Shown here: piece after piece, positions 54,818 to 64,000 of the stretch | Layout: each line of letters begins with the position of its first letter | Numbering within the stretch: the stretch's first letter is position 1 | From: Strigamia acuminata | Lineage: Eukaryota > Arthropoda > Chilopoda > Geophilomorpha > Linotaeniidae | Direction of reading: 5' to 3' | Assembly (NCBI GenBank): GCA_949358305.1 | Contig: OX442323.1 | Coordinates: 4,030,001 to 4,094,000 of the forward strand | DNA length: 64,000 nt | Position numbers and translations under genes: made by a program | Notes under the pieces: model-generated | Told to the model about the DNA's origin: nothing | Database searches by the model: none | The model's input: only the letters and a program-made list of their open reading frames with translations

Positions 54818-56937
54818 ATGGATGGTCGTCAATACGGAAGTTCGATCTTCCAAAAGATGATCAACGTCATCCGAAGAAGCCCCGAATTCCATGACAAAAA
54901 CAGAATAAACGCTGCACTGCAAGAAATACATCGAATTTACTCATCATCGCTCGGCGAATCCCGCCCAAACATGTTCGACGACCCGGCTAAAAGAGTCGCA
55001 TATCTCTACCTCTATTTCACGGGCATTTGCTCGGTCACTCAAATCATTTGGTCCGATTTTTATTCATCGCTCAACCAATCGCTCAAATCCCTCGTGGATC
55101 CCATCATCAGAAAATACTCGGTCACGATTTATTCGATCGGTGGTGGACCCGCGACGGACGTGATTGGCTTTCATTTGTTTTTAATATCGTTGGGATTGAC
55201 GGGCGAGACCGTGGCGACCGTACTCGACGCTGCCCCGCTCTGGAAAGATGTCGGCGACGGATTGATACGTGATTATAATTTCTCGAATGAGTACGGCAGA
55301 CGTATAACATGTGGTTTTTGTGGATTTAATTTTGCTAATGTAAGTTGAGGTGAAACCCAGCTGAAAAAATCTGGAGAATGTAAAGAAATGCAAGAAAAAC
55401 GGTGGATGTGTTCTGCTGATCTCTTCATTTGGGTAATTTTCTGGTTGGGTTGTATGTTCTTATCTATTTTTAGACGTCTAAACCTAATATTTAGAAAGTC
55501 TAATAAAACGGTTCTGTCCGTCTGTCCGCATTAATTCCTTCAAAACAAAAGCAGTTAGAGCCAAACGGGCAACTGCGATGAACCCAGCATACCTTCATTA
55601 GGTTCCTAAGGTATTTTCGTACTTTTCCGACCTCCGGTTTAATTAAAAAGCTGGTCATTACACTTTTTTACAAACCGAAACCGGAAATGACATTTTTTTG
55701 TTTTGGTTTGTTTTTTAAGGGACAGACGGACAGGGGTTTAGAAGTCTAAGATACTTCCATGCGATACAGATATTTACTTGTTTTGTTTTTGTTTTTACAT
55801 TTTAAAGAATTATAATGATTCGTCGGTGAAAAAGAAGTTATACGCAGCCGATGTTGTGTCTATCGTGAAGTTTTTCAGCGCCGTAACTAACGTTCCAAAT
55901 CGTTTTGCAAAACTTCAGGTAGTAATGGTTCAGCGGCAAAATAATTTTTAGCCAAATTCATCTATAATTTAAGTATTTTCTTTCGCAGGAATTAATTTCC
56001 GCTATGAAACCTGGTGCTCTGCTATTTTTTATGGACAATCTAGGCCCACCGGTGCAGAATTCTTTAAAAACACACTTTGAAAATGCGGGTTTTACATGCA
56101 TAAAATGGGTTTGGATTATTATTATTAGCAAATCACGAACTCCTAGCTTATTCGTCCAAAGTTTTACTTATCACTATTCCATTTCAGGAGACGCTCAGAG
56201 AAACGCAGATTTCTTTGAATTACAATCACGAAAACTTTGAATTCCGACCGCAACAGAAAATGAGAGTCTGCTCAGCCTTGTGGATTAAAATAACGCAGCC
56301 AGTGAATACTAATTACTCACAATCATCTGCCAATCGCAACCATTTACCCACATATTTACCTCAAACCATTAGTAACCGCCCAGAATCAATAATTAATTAT
56401 CCCCAATCAAATGCTAATATATATAATTCTTCCCAATCGGGTACCAATAACTTCCAGTCCATTAGTTCTCGACCGCAATCAGCCATAAATCGTCCCCAAT
56501 CAGTTATTAATCGTCCTCAATCACCCGTTAGTCCTTCCCAATCACTTTTTAGTCGTCGCCAGTCACTTATTAGTCAATCCCACACAATTATTAGTCGTCC
56601 CCAGTCAGTTATTAGTCAATCCCACAGTGTTATTAGTCGTCCCCAATCAGGTATCAATCATTACCAGTCTGTTATTTCTCGACCACAATCAGCTACGAGT
56701 CATTCCCAATCAGTTATTAATCGTCCTCAATCACTTGTTAGTCATTCCCAATCTGTTATTAGCCGCCCTCAATCAGGTAGGGGTATTAATCGTCCGGACT
56801 CGGGTCATAATTATGCACAAACAGATAATGGATGGGGTTGGTCCCGTCAATTAGATGCTAACAACACTCTTCGAGTAAATGCTCATCGACAACGGAGAGG
56901 AAGTGATGATCATAATGGCTGTTGTGTACTTTTGTAG
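54818..56937 (+). CDS. Methyltransferase-like protein with heptad-repeat tail and CaaX box
   Basis: Model: exons 54818-55339, 55808-55918, 55989-56108 and 56188-56937, all phase 0; 500 aa. Residues 100-285 look like a class I SAM-dependent methyltransferase fold: SIGGGPATD (106-114) as glycine-rich motif I after a beta strand, VLDAAPLW (135-142) after the next strand, MKPGALLFFMDNLGPP near 217-232, and a terminal strand MRVCSALWIKI (276-286). Residues about 340-447 are some 15 repeats of SRPQSVI or NRPQSVI. The chain ends GCCVLL; CVLL is a geranylgeranylation-type CaaX box preceded by a second cysteine, so membrane anchoring is predicted. The substrate is unknown. Intron 3 has a weak donor (GTTTGG) and a competing frame ends soon after exon 4 starts, so the tail needs transcript proof. 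Confidence 0.62.
55471..55748. mobile_element. MITE E in intron 1 of the methyltransferase-like gene
   Basis: 278 bp with ends TAGACGTCTAAACC / GGTTTAGAAGTCTA, the family of element D at 35271-36088; 'ctgtccgtctgtcc' occurs inverted near both ends. Confidence 0.65.
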
Positions 56938-59801
56938 AGCAAGATTTTATGCTGCCGCGTACTGGGAGCAACATGCCTAAGAGCAACAGTTTAAATTTGG
57001 TCTAATATTGTTTAAGAGCAACATTGCTCTTAGACATAATTAAAACAGTTGTAGTTGCGTGTAGTAATGACTAAGAGCAACATTGCTGTTGGTTAGGATT
57101 GCGATTTGTGTCACGTCGTAATTACGTGATGCAATTTTATACAATGAATAAAATCTGGAAAAATCACAAAAGGTGTTATTATTAATTTCAATTTTGTAAC
57201 TTGGATTTTGTGTAATATAATATTGTATAATGTATATATTGTATAATAATAATATAAAATTATGGTTATCTTTCGATTTTGCTGATTTTCGACGATGCAA
57301 ATCACTAGAGTCGAAAAGAAAAATGAATTTAATTATTGGTTTTGTTTTGAATAATAAATTACGAAATTTCGTTCGGGAAATTTACTTAAGAGAAATGTGG
57401 TGAGAAAACCAAGCGTAGACGGGCCGTGGTAGCTTGAGGAAAATCAAAAAGAAAGAAATTGAGGCTTTTTAATGCGTTGTTCGAAATTAGAAATTATGAA
57501 AAATACTTATCTAATAATACTGGAGAGAGATGTCACGCGTTCAATGATTCATGGGTCCAGAAAGACGAATCTGTAGTGGATGAATATTAAATTTGGTTCT
57601 AGAAAGATAAAAGAATTATATTTACCCGTTCGCACAGAGTCACGATCGAGACGTAAAATGGTTGTTCTCTGACCCGCCGTCCCTAAAATTGCAGACGTCC
57701 AAATGCTTAAGAAGGAATAGTAAATTTAATCAGATGTAAAGAAATACATGAAGTGAGTACGATACTTACGAGAGCGATTTGGAAGAGGCCGTCGGGTCAA
57801 AAAACGGAAATTGTAACGCTGCTGGTCCGGCGCTGCGAATGATAATAGATCATGAGGATGGGTTGGAAAGGAACCCAACTATCGAATTCTTACCGTTATG
57901 AGATCCCAAGCAAGGCGAGAGGGCGGAAAAAAGCCCCACAAACGAAGCAGGCTCAGGTCGAGTCATTCGGCGGCCATTTTGCACGCCGGAGATCCGTGTC
58001 GCCGTCTAGTCAAATGCAAAGAATAGATTAAGGTATCATTTGTGTAGAGATTAATCGCCTCTCATAATGTACGAGTATTAATAAGTTAAAAACTCATGTT
58101 TATTCGAATGATGAATTGATTGAACGAGGATGGTGTTGAAAGACGGTTACGATGTCAAAACAGACGATGCTCCCTGATTGGCTGCTTTGAATCCAAGTTC
58201 AAATTATTTTACACTGAGTTGCAGCGCCGCTCTGATGGGAACAAATTGCGATGCTTTTCCGTCGGCATAGCAACGTTTGTGTGTTTGTGTTCTTCATTCC
58301 ATTTCTCTCCAGCTTCGTCGTTTGCTCTCGTTTGCTCTCAGATTCGTGCATTTTCTCTTCATATTTTCCACATCTTTCTTTCTTTTTTTGATCGAATTCA
58401 TGAAAAATATAACTCATTCCAGATCAAGGAACCGAATGTGAGAGCTAATGGTTTGATTTTCCGCATTTTCGTTAATATTTTCTGTTCGTGTCTCGAAAAT
58501 GTCAGGGTTAGGGTTAGCATTTAGTGTTAAGGAAAAAAATGTATATTTTTTATTCCATTCTAGAACTGGCAATGAGGTTCTTTTAATGTTCTAATGTTGT
58601 CTAACTTGAATTTCTTTTTTATCAGAGATAATTAATGTTTTCTTTGAATTTTTAGTGTTTTGGTTCTACTATATTGCTGATTCTACTATATTGCTATTTG
58701 AGTATGGGGGTGTAAAATCCAACTCTCTACCTCCTCGTGGTCACCCCTGGGTCAAGCAAAAAGAGCTCTGGTCATAACAAGAGTTGGTATTGTAGGCTTG
58801 CACTCCATTTACTGTACAAGTATGGATGTAGCATTTACTAATTGTTATGCAATTTTGATGTCTGATCTTCCACTACTTTTTTATTTTTGTCATATTTTTC
58901 CATATCTTTCCATATCTTTCTCTAATCTTGCTTTCTGCAATCCTGCTAATTTGAAAGTACCTTACAGATGGGTCTTGAAGTGTGCATTTGCTGAGCATCT
59001 GGTGATCTTATTCAGGCCCATCTTTTCCAACTTCCTTTTCTTGTAAAATAATACCGGTTGGCCTTTTGGGCGTTTGTTTTGGCTACATCTAATTGCAATT
59101 TTTACTAGTCCTTTGAAGTTGCTTTACTGGTTGGCTAATGACTTTTTAGCTGCAAATTTGTTTGAACGTTCTTCAATGGAATATCTCTTGCGCATTATCT
59201 TGCAGATGTTTTAACATTTCCAAATGAGCAAATGGCCAAAGCAAATGTCAGTTTAGTTGCTGTCTCAAAAATGGGCTAAAATGTCACATAATGCATCTTT
59301 CTTTTCTTCGATGATGGAAAACATACTTCTGGTGATGCCTGTAATTTTCTGTATTAATCCCCTTAACAATACAATATACTATGCGAACAATAATCGGTTA
59401 TGAACAACAAGGTCAGTTGCTTTTCACTAATAACTATTCAATTCATTGAAGAACCGATTCGAGTTGTTGTTGTTGTTGCTGTTGCTGCTCTTTTCCTTGT
59501 CTTGCTTGGGCTCTAATTCCGTTTTAGGTTTAAGACTTCTTGACAAATTGTGTTGTGTATTGCGCACAACAATGAACTGATGCTGACACTGAATTTAGAA
59601 TCACGTTTATTAATTCTTTGCATATATCTTTTTTGATTTCGTTTTTCTATAAATGACATAAACAGCACTTCATTAGAACCAACTTAAGTTTGTCCAAAAA
59701 GAAGTTCTTCCAAATTTTATCTAATTGGGCTGGTAATTGAGCTATTGATAATCCCGGAAACTAAAAAAAAAATATAATATAAAAGATGAAAAAAAAATGA
59801 T
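56938..59801. other. Intergenic region without recognised genes
   Basis: The first 130 bp are the 3' UTR with three copies of 'taagagcaaca', one forming a palindrome at 57012-57031. From 57300 to 59800 short ORFs exist but none shows a domain, repeat or splice context. A small array of gttgtt/gctgct units lies near 59466-59495. Confidence 0.4.
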
Positions 59802-60383
59802 TTACTTTACTAACTCTGCCCAGTAGGCAGTTTGTTCAGCCGGTGTTGATTCAATGAAGAAATCTGTTTCTCTGAGCGTCTCCTGAAATGGAATAATAAT
59901 CTATAAGTAAAACTTTGGACGAATAAGCTAGGAATTCGTGATTTGCTAATAATAATAATAATTCTAACCCATTTTATGCATGTAAAACCCGCATTTTCAA
60001 AGTGTGTTTTTAAAGAATTCTGCACCGGTGGGCCTACATTGTCCATAAAAAATAGCAAAGCACCAGGTTTCATAGCGGAAATTAATTCCTGCAAAAGAAA
60101 ATACTTAAAATATAGATAAATTTGGCTAAAAACTCTTTTGCCGCAGAACCATTACTACATGAAGCTTTACAAAACGATTTGGAACGTTAGTTACAGCGCT
60201 GAAAAACTTCACAATCGTTTGAGAATAAATGTTCCTAAATGGAAGTACAGCTGTCCAAACATGTAACAAAATTGTCCCCACAATCCATGCAATTTGATCG
60301 CTTCGTATCAGCCGGTCGTAAGCTTTAAGTGAAATATTATAAACTTCTGCCGGTATTTCCTCCCCTTTCTCATCTAAATATAA
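59802..60383 (-). pseudogene. Inverted partial paralogue of the methyltransferase-like gene, without tail
   Basis: Exons on the minus strand: 60159-60383 (75 codons, acceptor TTTTTAG, donor GTAGTA), 59969-60088 (40 codons, nearly identical to exon 3 of the gene at 54818) and 59802-59882 (27 codons, ending AEQTAYWAELVK-stop). The second half of the first exon (IVKFFSAVTNVPNRF) matches exon 2 of the other gene. Its first half is unrelated: LYLDEKGEEIPAEV, then a hydrophobic IAWIVGTILLHVWTAVLPF. Introns also match, so duplication is recent. There is no motif I and no heptad tail. All three exons are phase 0 and open; whether a start exists upstream is unknown. Confidence 0.5.
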
Positions 60384-61560
60384 CTAAAAAGAGAAAAAAA
60401 TTAAGAAATCTAATAACATCTGGTCATTCGTGCGAATATATTGTCATATTTTCCTAGATTCCCGGGAATTTTTGCTCCGTATTGTTTGACTCCTCTGTAC
60501 AGATTTTACTCTTCCTCTTGATCCCACAAATTTGAACAAAGTGGCTTCAAAAGTGTGGTTTGTTCCTCTATTTCAACTTGCATTTCCAAATGTGCAAATG
60601 TTTAATATTTTGACTATAAAAATCTCAACGATTTGTAATCTAATTCATTAATTCTAACTGAATCCTGTAGCTTTTAACTGTTTTGACTGTTTTAACTGTG
60701 TTAACTGTCAAAGGTTATGATGATATGACACTGCATGATTGATACTTTATTCAAAATACACAGGGTTAAATATAACGATGCTTGATCCTGATTTAGAGTT
60801 TGTGAATTTTGAAGCAACTCTGGATCCTCATCCTCCGAAACCTTTGATGACATGCATTCGTCCGCACACCGTTGAGCTTAAACAACAAATAATTTAAAAA
60901 AAACTACAGAAAAAAAGAAATATATTTTTAATATTACCTGGGGTGAGCTTTAAATATGACTGGCCTTTTTCAATTAACTTTTTAACTTCTTCTCTAGGTA
61001 GGTTGCGACTACCACTATCAAAAAGCCTCTCTGGGCATACTGCTTTTATTCTTTTTTAACATGGCAATCATCTTTGTCCAATAATTGAAGCTGTAGAATG
61101 TCAAATCTATCTATCTATCTATCTATATATATACGTATATACTAGTATATCTATCTATCCTTCTCATTTAAATAAAACTAAACGCGAATTGTAACGTTCA
61201 ACTTCCGCGGTGATGTGAGTTGCTCGGACATGATTGTGCGCCAAATAGGTTGATCGTTTCGCCAATATGTCTGCTGAAACACCAATTTTTTTGCTCGCAT
61301 TTACCGAAATCTTCTTTCTGGTCGGTGGATCTGCTTTACTAGCATTGTACCTAGCCGTTACTATAACCCCGTTTTGTCGCCAAGTATACATATGTTTTTT
61401 GGACTTCTCATTTTGTACATTTCTCAGTGGTCAGCTTTGGTTGAAATAGAAATAAAAAAATGTAATTATATCGAATCCAAATACAGCTGCTGCTGGATCT
61501 CAAAACACATCTGACCACAGTGAAACCTGGTGAGACCTACTTGCTATACAGTCTAGCATA
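60384..61560. other. Intergenic region with a microsatellite
   Basis: A small plus-strand ORF (ATG near 60779, 39 codons, PHPPKPLMTCIRPHTVEL) looks protein-like in composition but is too short to call. (TATC)n lies at 61106-61159. Overlapping short ORFs on both strands at 61164-61449 show no recognisable domain. Confidence 0.35.
61106..61159 (+). repeat. (TATC)n microsatellite
   Basis: Repeats of tatc with an interrupted tatatatacg centre. Confidence 0.85.
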
Positions 61561-61660
61561 ACGCAGAGGAGTTTTGAGCAAGATGACCCAGTATGGGTAT
61601 TGTCACCTCTTGGAAAATGGGAGGAGGGAGTCATTATCTTATTACTTCTGCACAATGCGC

Positions 61661-61730
61661 AGTGACAGAAGGACGGCAAAGTGCCCGTACTGTAGGGCAG
61701 ATGTACAGACAACACTGCGCATCTTCATGT
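61661..61730 (+). pseudogene. Decayed RING-finger 3' end
   Basis: Reads DRRTAKCPYCRADVQTTLRI followed by F-M-stop: the last cysteine pair of a RING and a short hydrophobic C-terminus, similar in layout to the RING at 2280-2449. Upstream, YYFCTM followed by R in place of the next cysteine, and no first cysteine pair in frame, indicate decay. Confidence 0.35.
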
Positions 61731-62296
61731 AGGAAGAATTTCGGGATTCTTACTTATTAAACATTATTAAACTATTTTATTAAATTAATTAAAATTTAAA
61801 ACTTAAAACAACAAACTTAAACAACCCTTACACTTTATTACATTAAAATTTAAAACTTAAAACAACAAACTTAAACAATCCTCACACTTTATTACATTAA
61901 CATTTAACAACAATAATTTACGTGCAAAAACGTTCGTATTTCTTAATCCGTCATTACACAAGTAACACAATGAACGATTGTATCTGCACAACGTACATGA
62001 GATGTTTTTTCAAGAAATTTAAAAGAGAATTGAAGTAATTTTAAAAAAATTTCAAGAGATTTTTAGAAAATTTCAAAAAAGCTAAAAGAGTGTCTGCAAA
62101 CTTTTTCAAGCTTCCTTGATATTTGTTCATCTTTTAACTTTTAATTATTTTGTCTATTTGCTCTGCCGTCGGTTTTTTTTTGTGAAGACGTGTCTAGAAA
62201 CAATAAAAATAGTATATCAAAAAATAAAATGAATTTATGTATTCAAATATATATTTTGAATCATTAATTATTGCTATCAACGGATGTAGTCATTTC
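61731..62296. other. AT-rich spacer with a tandem duplication
   Basis: 61789-61898 holds two copies of a 54-bp unit (aaaatttaaaacttaaaac...). 62090-62290 is array spacer and a foldback arm. No gene. Confidence 0.45.
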
Positions 62297-62525
62297 TGTT
62301 GAGGTTGTCGACGAGAAATAATGCACGTTTAATTGTTTAAACTAAATAAAGACGGTTTATTAGACCCGCGACTTGACTTGTACGCAAGGTCGAACTTCAA
62401 AAGCATAATACACACTACGTCAGTAGGCAGTACAAATCTTTATGCCGTCTGACGTGCAAGAACGAATCACAATGTTATAAATAAAACACATACTATTATG
62501 TTCACCGCAAAATATCTACTCAACA
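62297..62525 (-). repeat. Copia 3' LTR
   Basis: 229 bp, TGTTGAG...CTCAACA on the minus strand, with 6-7-bp inverted ends. Confidence 0.82.
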
Positions 62526-62603
62526 TCTCCTCCGATGTTTTGGAGTGAACATTCATGATACAAATACATTCTTTTTATCTGTACTAACAATTAAATTATT
62601 TAA

Positions 62604-64000
62604 TCAATTATTCAATAACTTGAGATCTTCCAAGCATTTCTGAAGTTTTGGTCCGGTTAAAGCCTTCGTCAGGAAATCTGCTTGCATGCGTTCGCTTGCG
62701 ATATGTTTAACCTTTATCCCGTTTCTTTGTAACTCCTCCTTAGTGAAGTGAAAACGTCTGTTCATCAACTTAGTACGCATTCGTTGCGTGGCTCCTTCCA
62801 ATATTTGTATCGCACCGGAGTTATCATTATAAATAACTTTGTTTTGCGTGTCCATTGTTTTTCCGCACAATTCTAATAAAAGGAACTCAGTCCAGATTAA
62901 TTCTTGGAGTGCTTCAGCTATTGCATTGAGCTCGCTTTCGGTTGCGGAGAGCGCAACAGTCCTTTGCTTGGTGCTTTTCCAGTTTAAAAGGCTGTCACCG
63001 TGTTTAATTACATATCCAGTGAAGGATTTCGCATCTGAACTGGTGTCCCACGATGCGTCAGCGTAGCAATGTACCTCTCCGACCTTCTTGCGATAGAATA
63101 ATCCTTGATCTGCTGTTCCTTTGATGTATCGGAAAACTCTTTTTATGGCTTGTAAATGCATGGCTCGCGGATCTTTGTTGTACTGTGACAACGCGCTCAC
63201 AGCGTAGCTAACGTCAGGGCGGGTCCCAGTTGCGAGATACATCATGGATCCTACCATTTCCTGGTAGAATCGCGCGTCGACTTTGGGACTATCTTCATAA
63301 ATATCCAAGTTTTGGTTCGGATCAAGTGGGGTAACCGCCGCATTACAGTCAGTTAATCCATACTTCTGCAATATTTTTCTGATATACTTGTGTTGTGAGA
63401 GAAATATTCCTTCTTTGCTTTGATTTACCTCCAAACCAAGTATGAAAGTAAGTTCTCCGAGATGTACAAGTTCAATTTTCTTGGACAGCTGTGCCATGAC
63501 TTGTTTTTTGAACTCGGGGGTTGAACTTAGGGTGACTGTGTCATCGACGTATAGCCCTAAATAGATAAAATCCTTGTTTTTTCTCAAAAGAAATAAGCAC
63601 GGGTCACATAGTGACTGCTTGAACCCCAATTTCAAGAGTTCCTTTCGCATCTTTTTGAACCAGCAGCGTCCACTCTGCTTAAGACCGTAGATACTCTTTA
63701 ATAAATGGCAAACTTTCCCTTTTTCATTGGTTGTGTATCCTTGTGGTGCAAGCATATAAATTGTCTCTTCGAGTTTCCCATGAAGATACGCTGTCTTCAC
63801 GTCATCTTGCTCAATTTCTATGCCCATTTTGGCTCCAATATTGATTAACATGCGCAATGTCTCCATCCGTATGACGGGTGCGTAGGTTTCATGGTAATCA
63901 GTTCCTGGCCTTTGCGCATAACCAGCGGCTACGAGTCGGGCTTTATATAGCGGGTTTTTACCATGTTTGTCGGTTTTTACGCGATATACCCATATCGATT
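62604..64000 (-). CDS. Copia polyprotein, RT-RNase H part (5' end outside window)
   Basis: Open from base 64000 down to the stop at 62604-62606. In order: conserved HGKNPLYKARLVAAGYAQ entry of copia RT, ETYAPV, the QDDVKTAYLHG strand, SIYGLKQSGRCW, the catalytic YVDD (LYVDDTVTLS), LGLEVNQSKEG, the RNase H motifs YADASWD and SATESEL, and the C-terminal ADFLTKAL. All hallmark residues are present and I see no stop or frameshift, so this may be a live element. It is not closely similar to the copia relic nested in gypsy. Confidence 0.9.
   Translation of the reverse strand, partial: SIWVYRVKTDKHGKNPLYKARLVAAGYAQRPGTDYHETYAPVIRMETLRMLINIGAKMGIEIEQDDVKTAYLHGKLEETIYMLAPQGYTTNEKGKVCHLLKSIYGLKQSGRCWFKKMRKELLKLGFKQSLCDPCLFLLRKNKDFIYLGLYVDDTVTLSSTPEFKKQVMAQLSKKIELVHLGELTFILGLEVNQSKEGIFLSQHKYIRKILQKYGLTDCNAAVTPLDPNQNLDIYEDSPKVDARFYQEMVGSMMYLATGTRPDVSYAVSALSQYNKDPRAMHLQAIKRVFRYIKGTADQGLFYRKKVGEVHCYADASWDTSSDAKSFTGYVIKHGDSLLNWKSTKQRTVALSATESELNAIAEALQELIWTEFLLLELCGKTMDTQNKVIYNDNSGAIQILEGATQRMRTKLMNRRFHFTKEELQRNGIKVKHIASERMQADFLTKALTGPKLQKCLEDLKLLNN

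Larger units (their letters stand above)
62297..64000 (-). mobile_element. Ty1/copia retrotransposon, 3' half, running off the right edge
   Basis: Minus-strand element: 3' LTR, polypurine tract (cggaggaga, 62526-62534), then the RT-RNase H part of the polyprotein. It is inserted in array-spacer sequence. The 5' half lies beyond base 64000, so integrity cannot be judged. Confidence 0.88.

Noticed and set aside
58120-58524. 134-codon plus-strand ORF in the intergenic region
   Set aside because: Cysteine- and phenylalanine-rich with no recognisable domain. Nothing distinguishes it from chance.
1-64000. CRISPR arrays, bacterial operons, tRNA or rRNA genes
   Set aside because: The 33-bp and 51-bp repeats are coding and lack spacers. 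No cloverleaf with A and B boxes and no rRNA-like sequence was noticed. Introns and LTR elements show that the window is eukaryotic.

Overview
This is a eukaryotic and almost certainly metazoan window. Coding exons are separated by short GT-AG introns of about 65-85 nt. BEL/Pao, Ty3/gypsy, Ty1/copia, non-LTR and hAT/Harbinger/mariner-like elements are nested in one another. There are fragments of an SLC16 monocarboxylate transporter, an IAP-type RING protein and interspersed TTAGG-like tracts. Together these fit an arthropod best, but I cannot name the species. The background is AT-rich; the large gypsy element is visibly more GC-rich.

Layout. 0-7 kb: three members (H1-H3) of an unrecognised multicopy family built on 11-residue (hendecad) coiled-coil repeats, minus strand, with a plus-strand gene for a Q/N-rich protein ending in a RING finger (1619-2449). 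7.2-10 kb: a decayed BEL/Pao polymerase with two nonsense codons and a Harbinger-type MITE. 10-11.3 kb: a duplicated, broken copy of the RING gene. 11.9-27.1 kb: a young, very large Ty3/gypsy element with identical-looking 818-bp LTRs, gag, pol joined by a -1 frameshift site, and an extra 940-codon ORF3. Its pol is split by an internally deleted copia element. 27.4-53.3 kb: the main hendecad array (H4-H12), interrupted by MITEs, solo LTRs, hAT and MULE-like elements, SLC16 exon pieces, non-LTR fragments, a cluster of short hairpins (39.17-39.82 kb) and a 2.35-kb LTR element with one ORF that is not a polymerase. 54.8-56.9 kb: a four-exon gene for a methyltransferase-like protein with a heptapeptide-repeat tail and a C-terminal CaaX box. 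59.8-60.4 kb: an inverted, tail-less partial paralogue. 62.3 kb to the end: a minus-strand copia element running off the window.

The hendecad family gives the region its logic. Each unit has a conserved upstream module with an ATCGAT dyad, a tiny first exon of 8 or 17 nt, a long repeat exon, and in one subfamily a third exon ending in EEEEK. Eleven 5' modules or gene bodies face the same way and one unit is inverted. SLC16 pieces sit between units, so the array probably grew by duplication of a hendecad-SLC16 segment. Seven members look intact; H8, H9, H11 and H12 are broken and H1 is cut by the window edge. I cannot assign the family a function. Exon models are my own reading of splice signals and codon phase; there is no transcript evidence.
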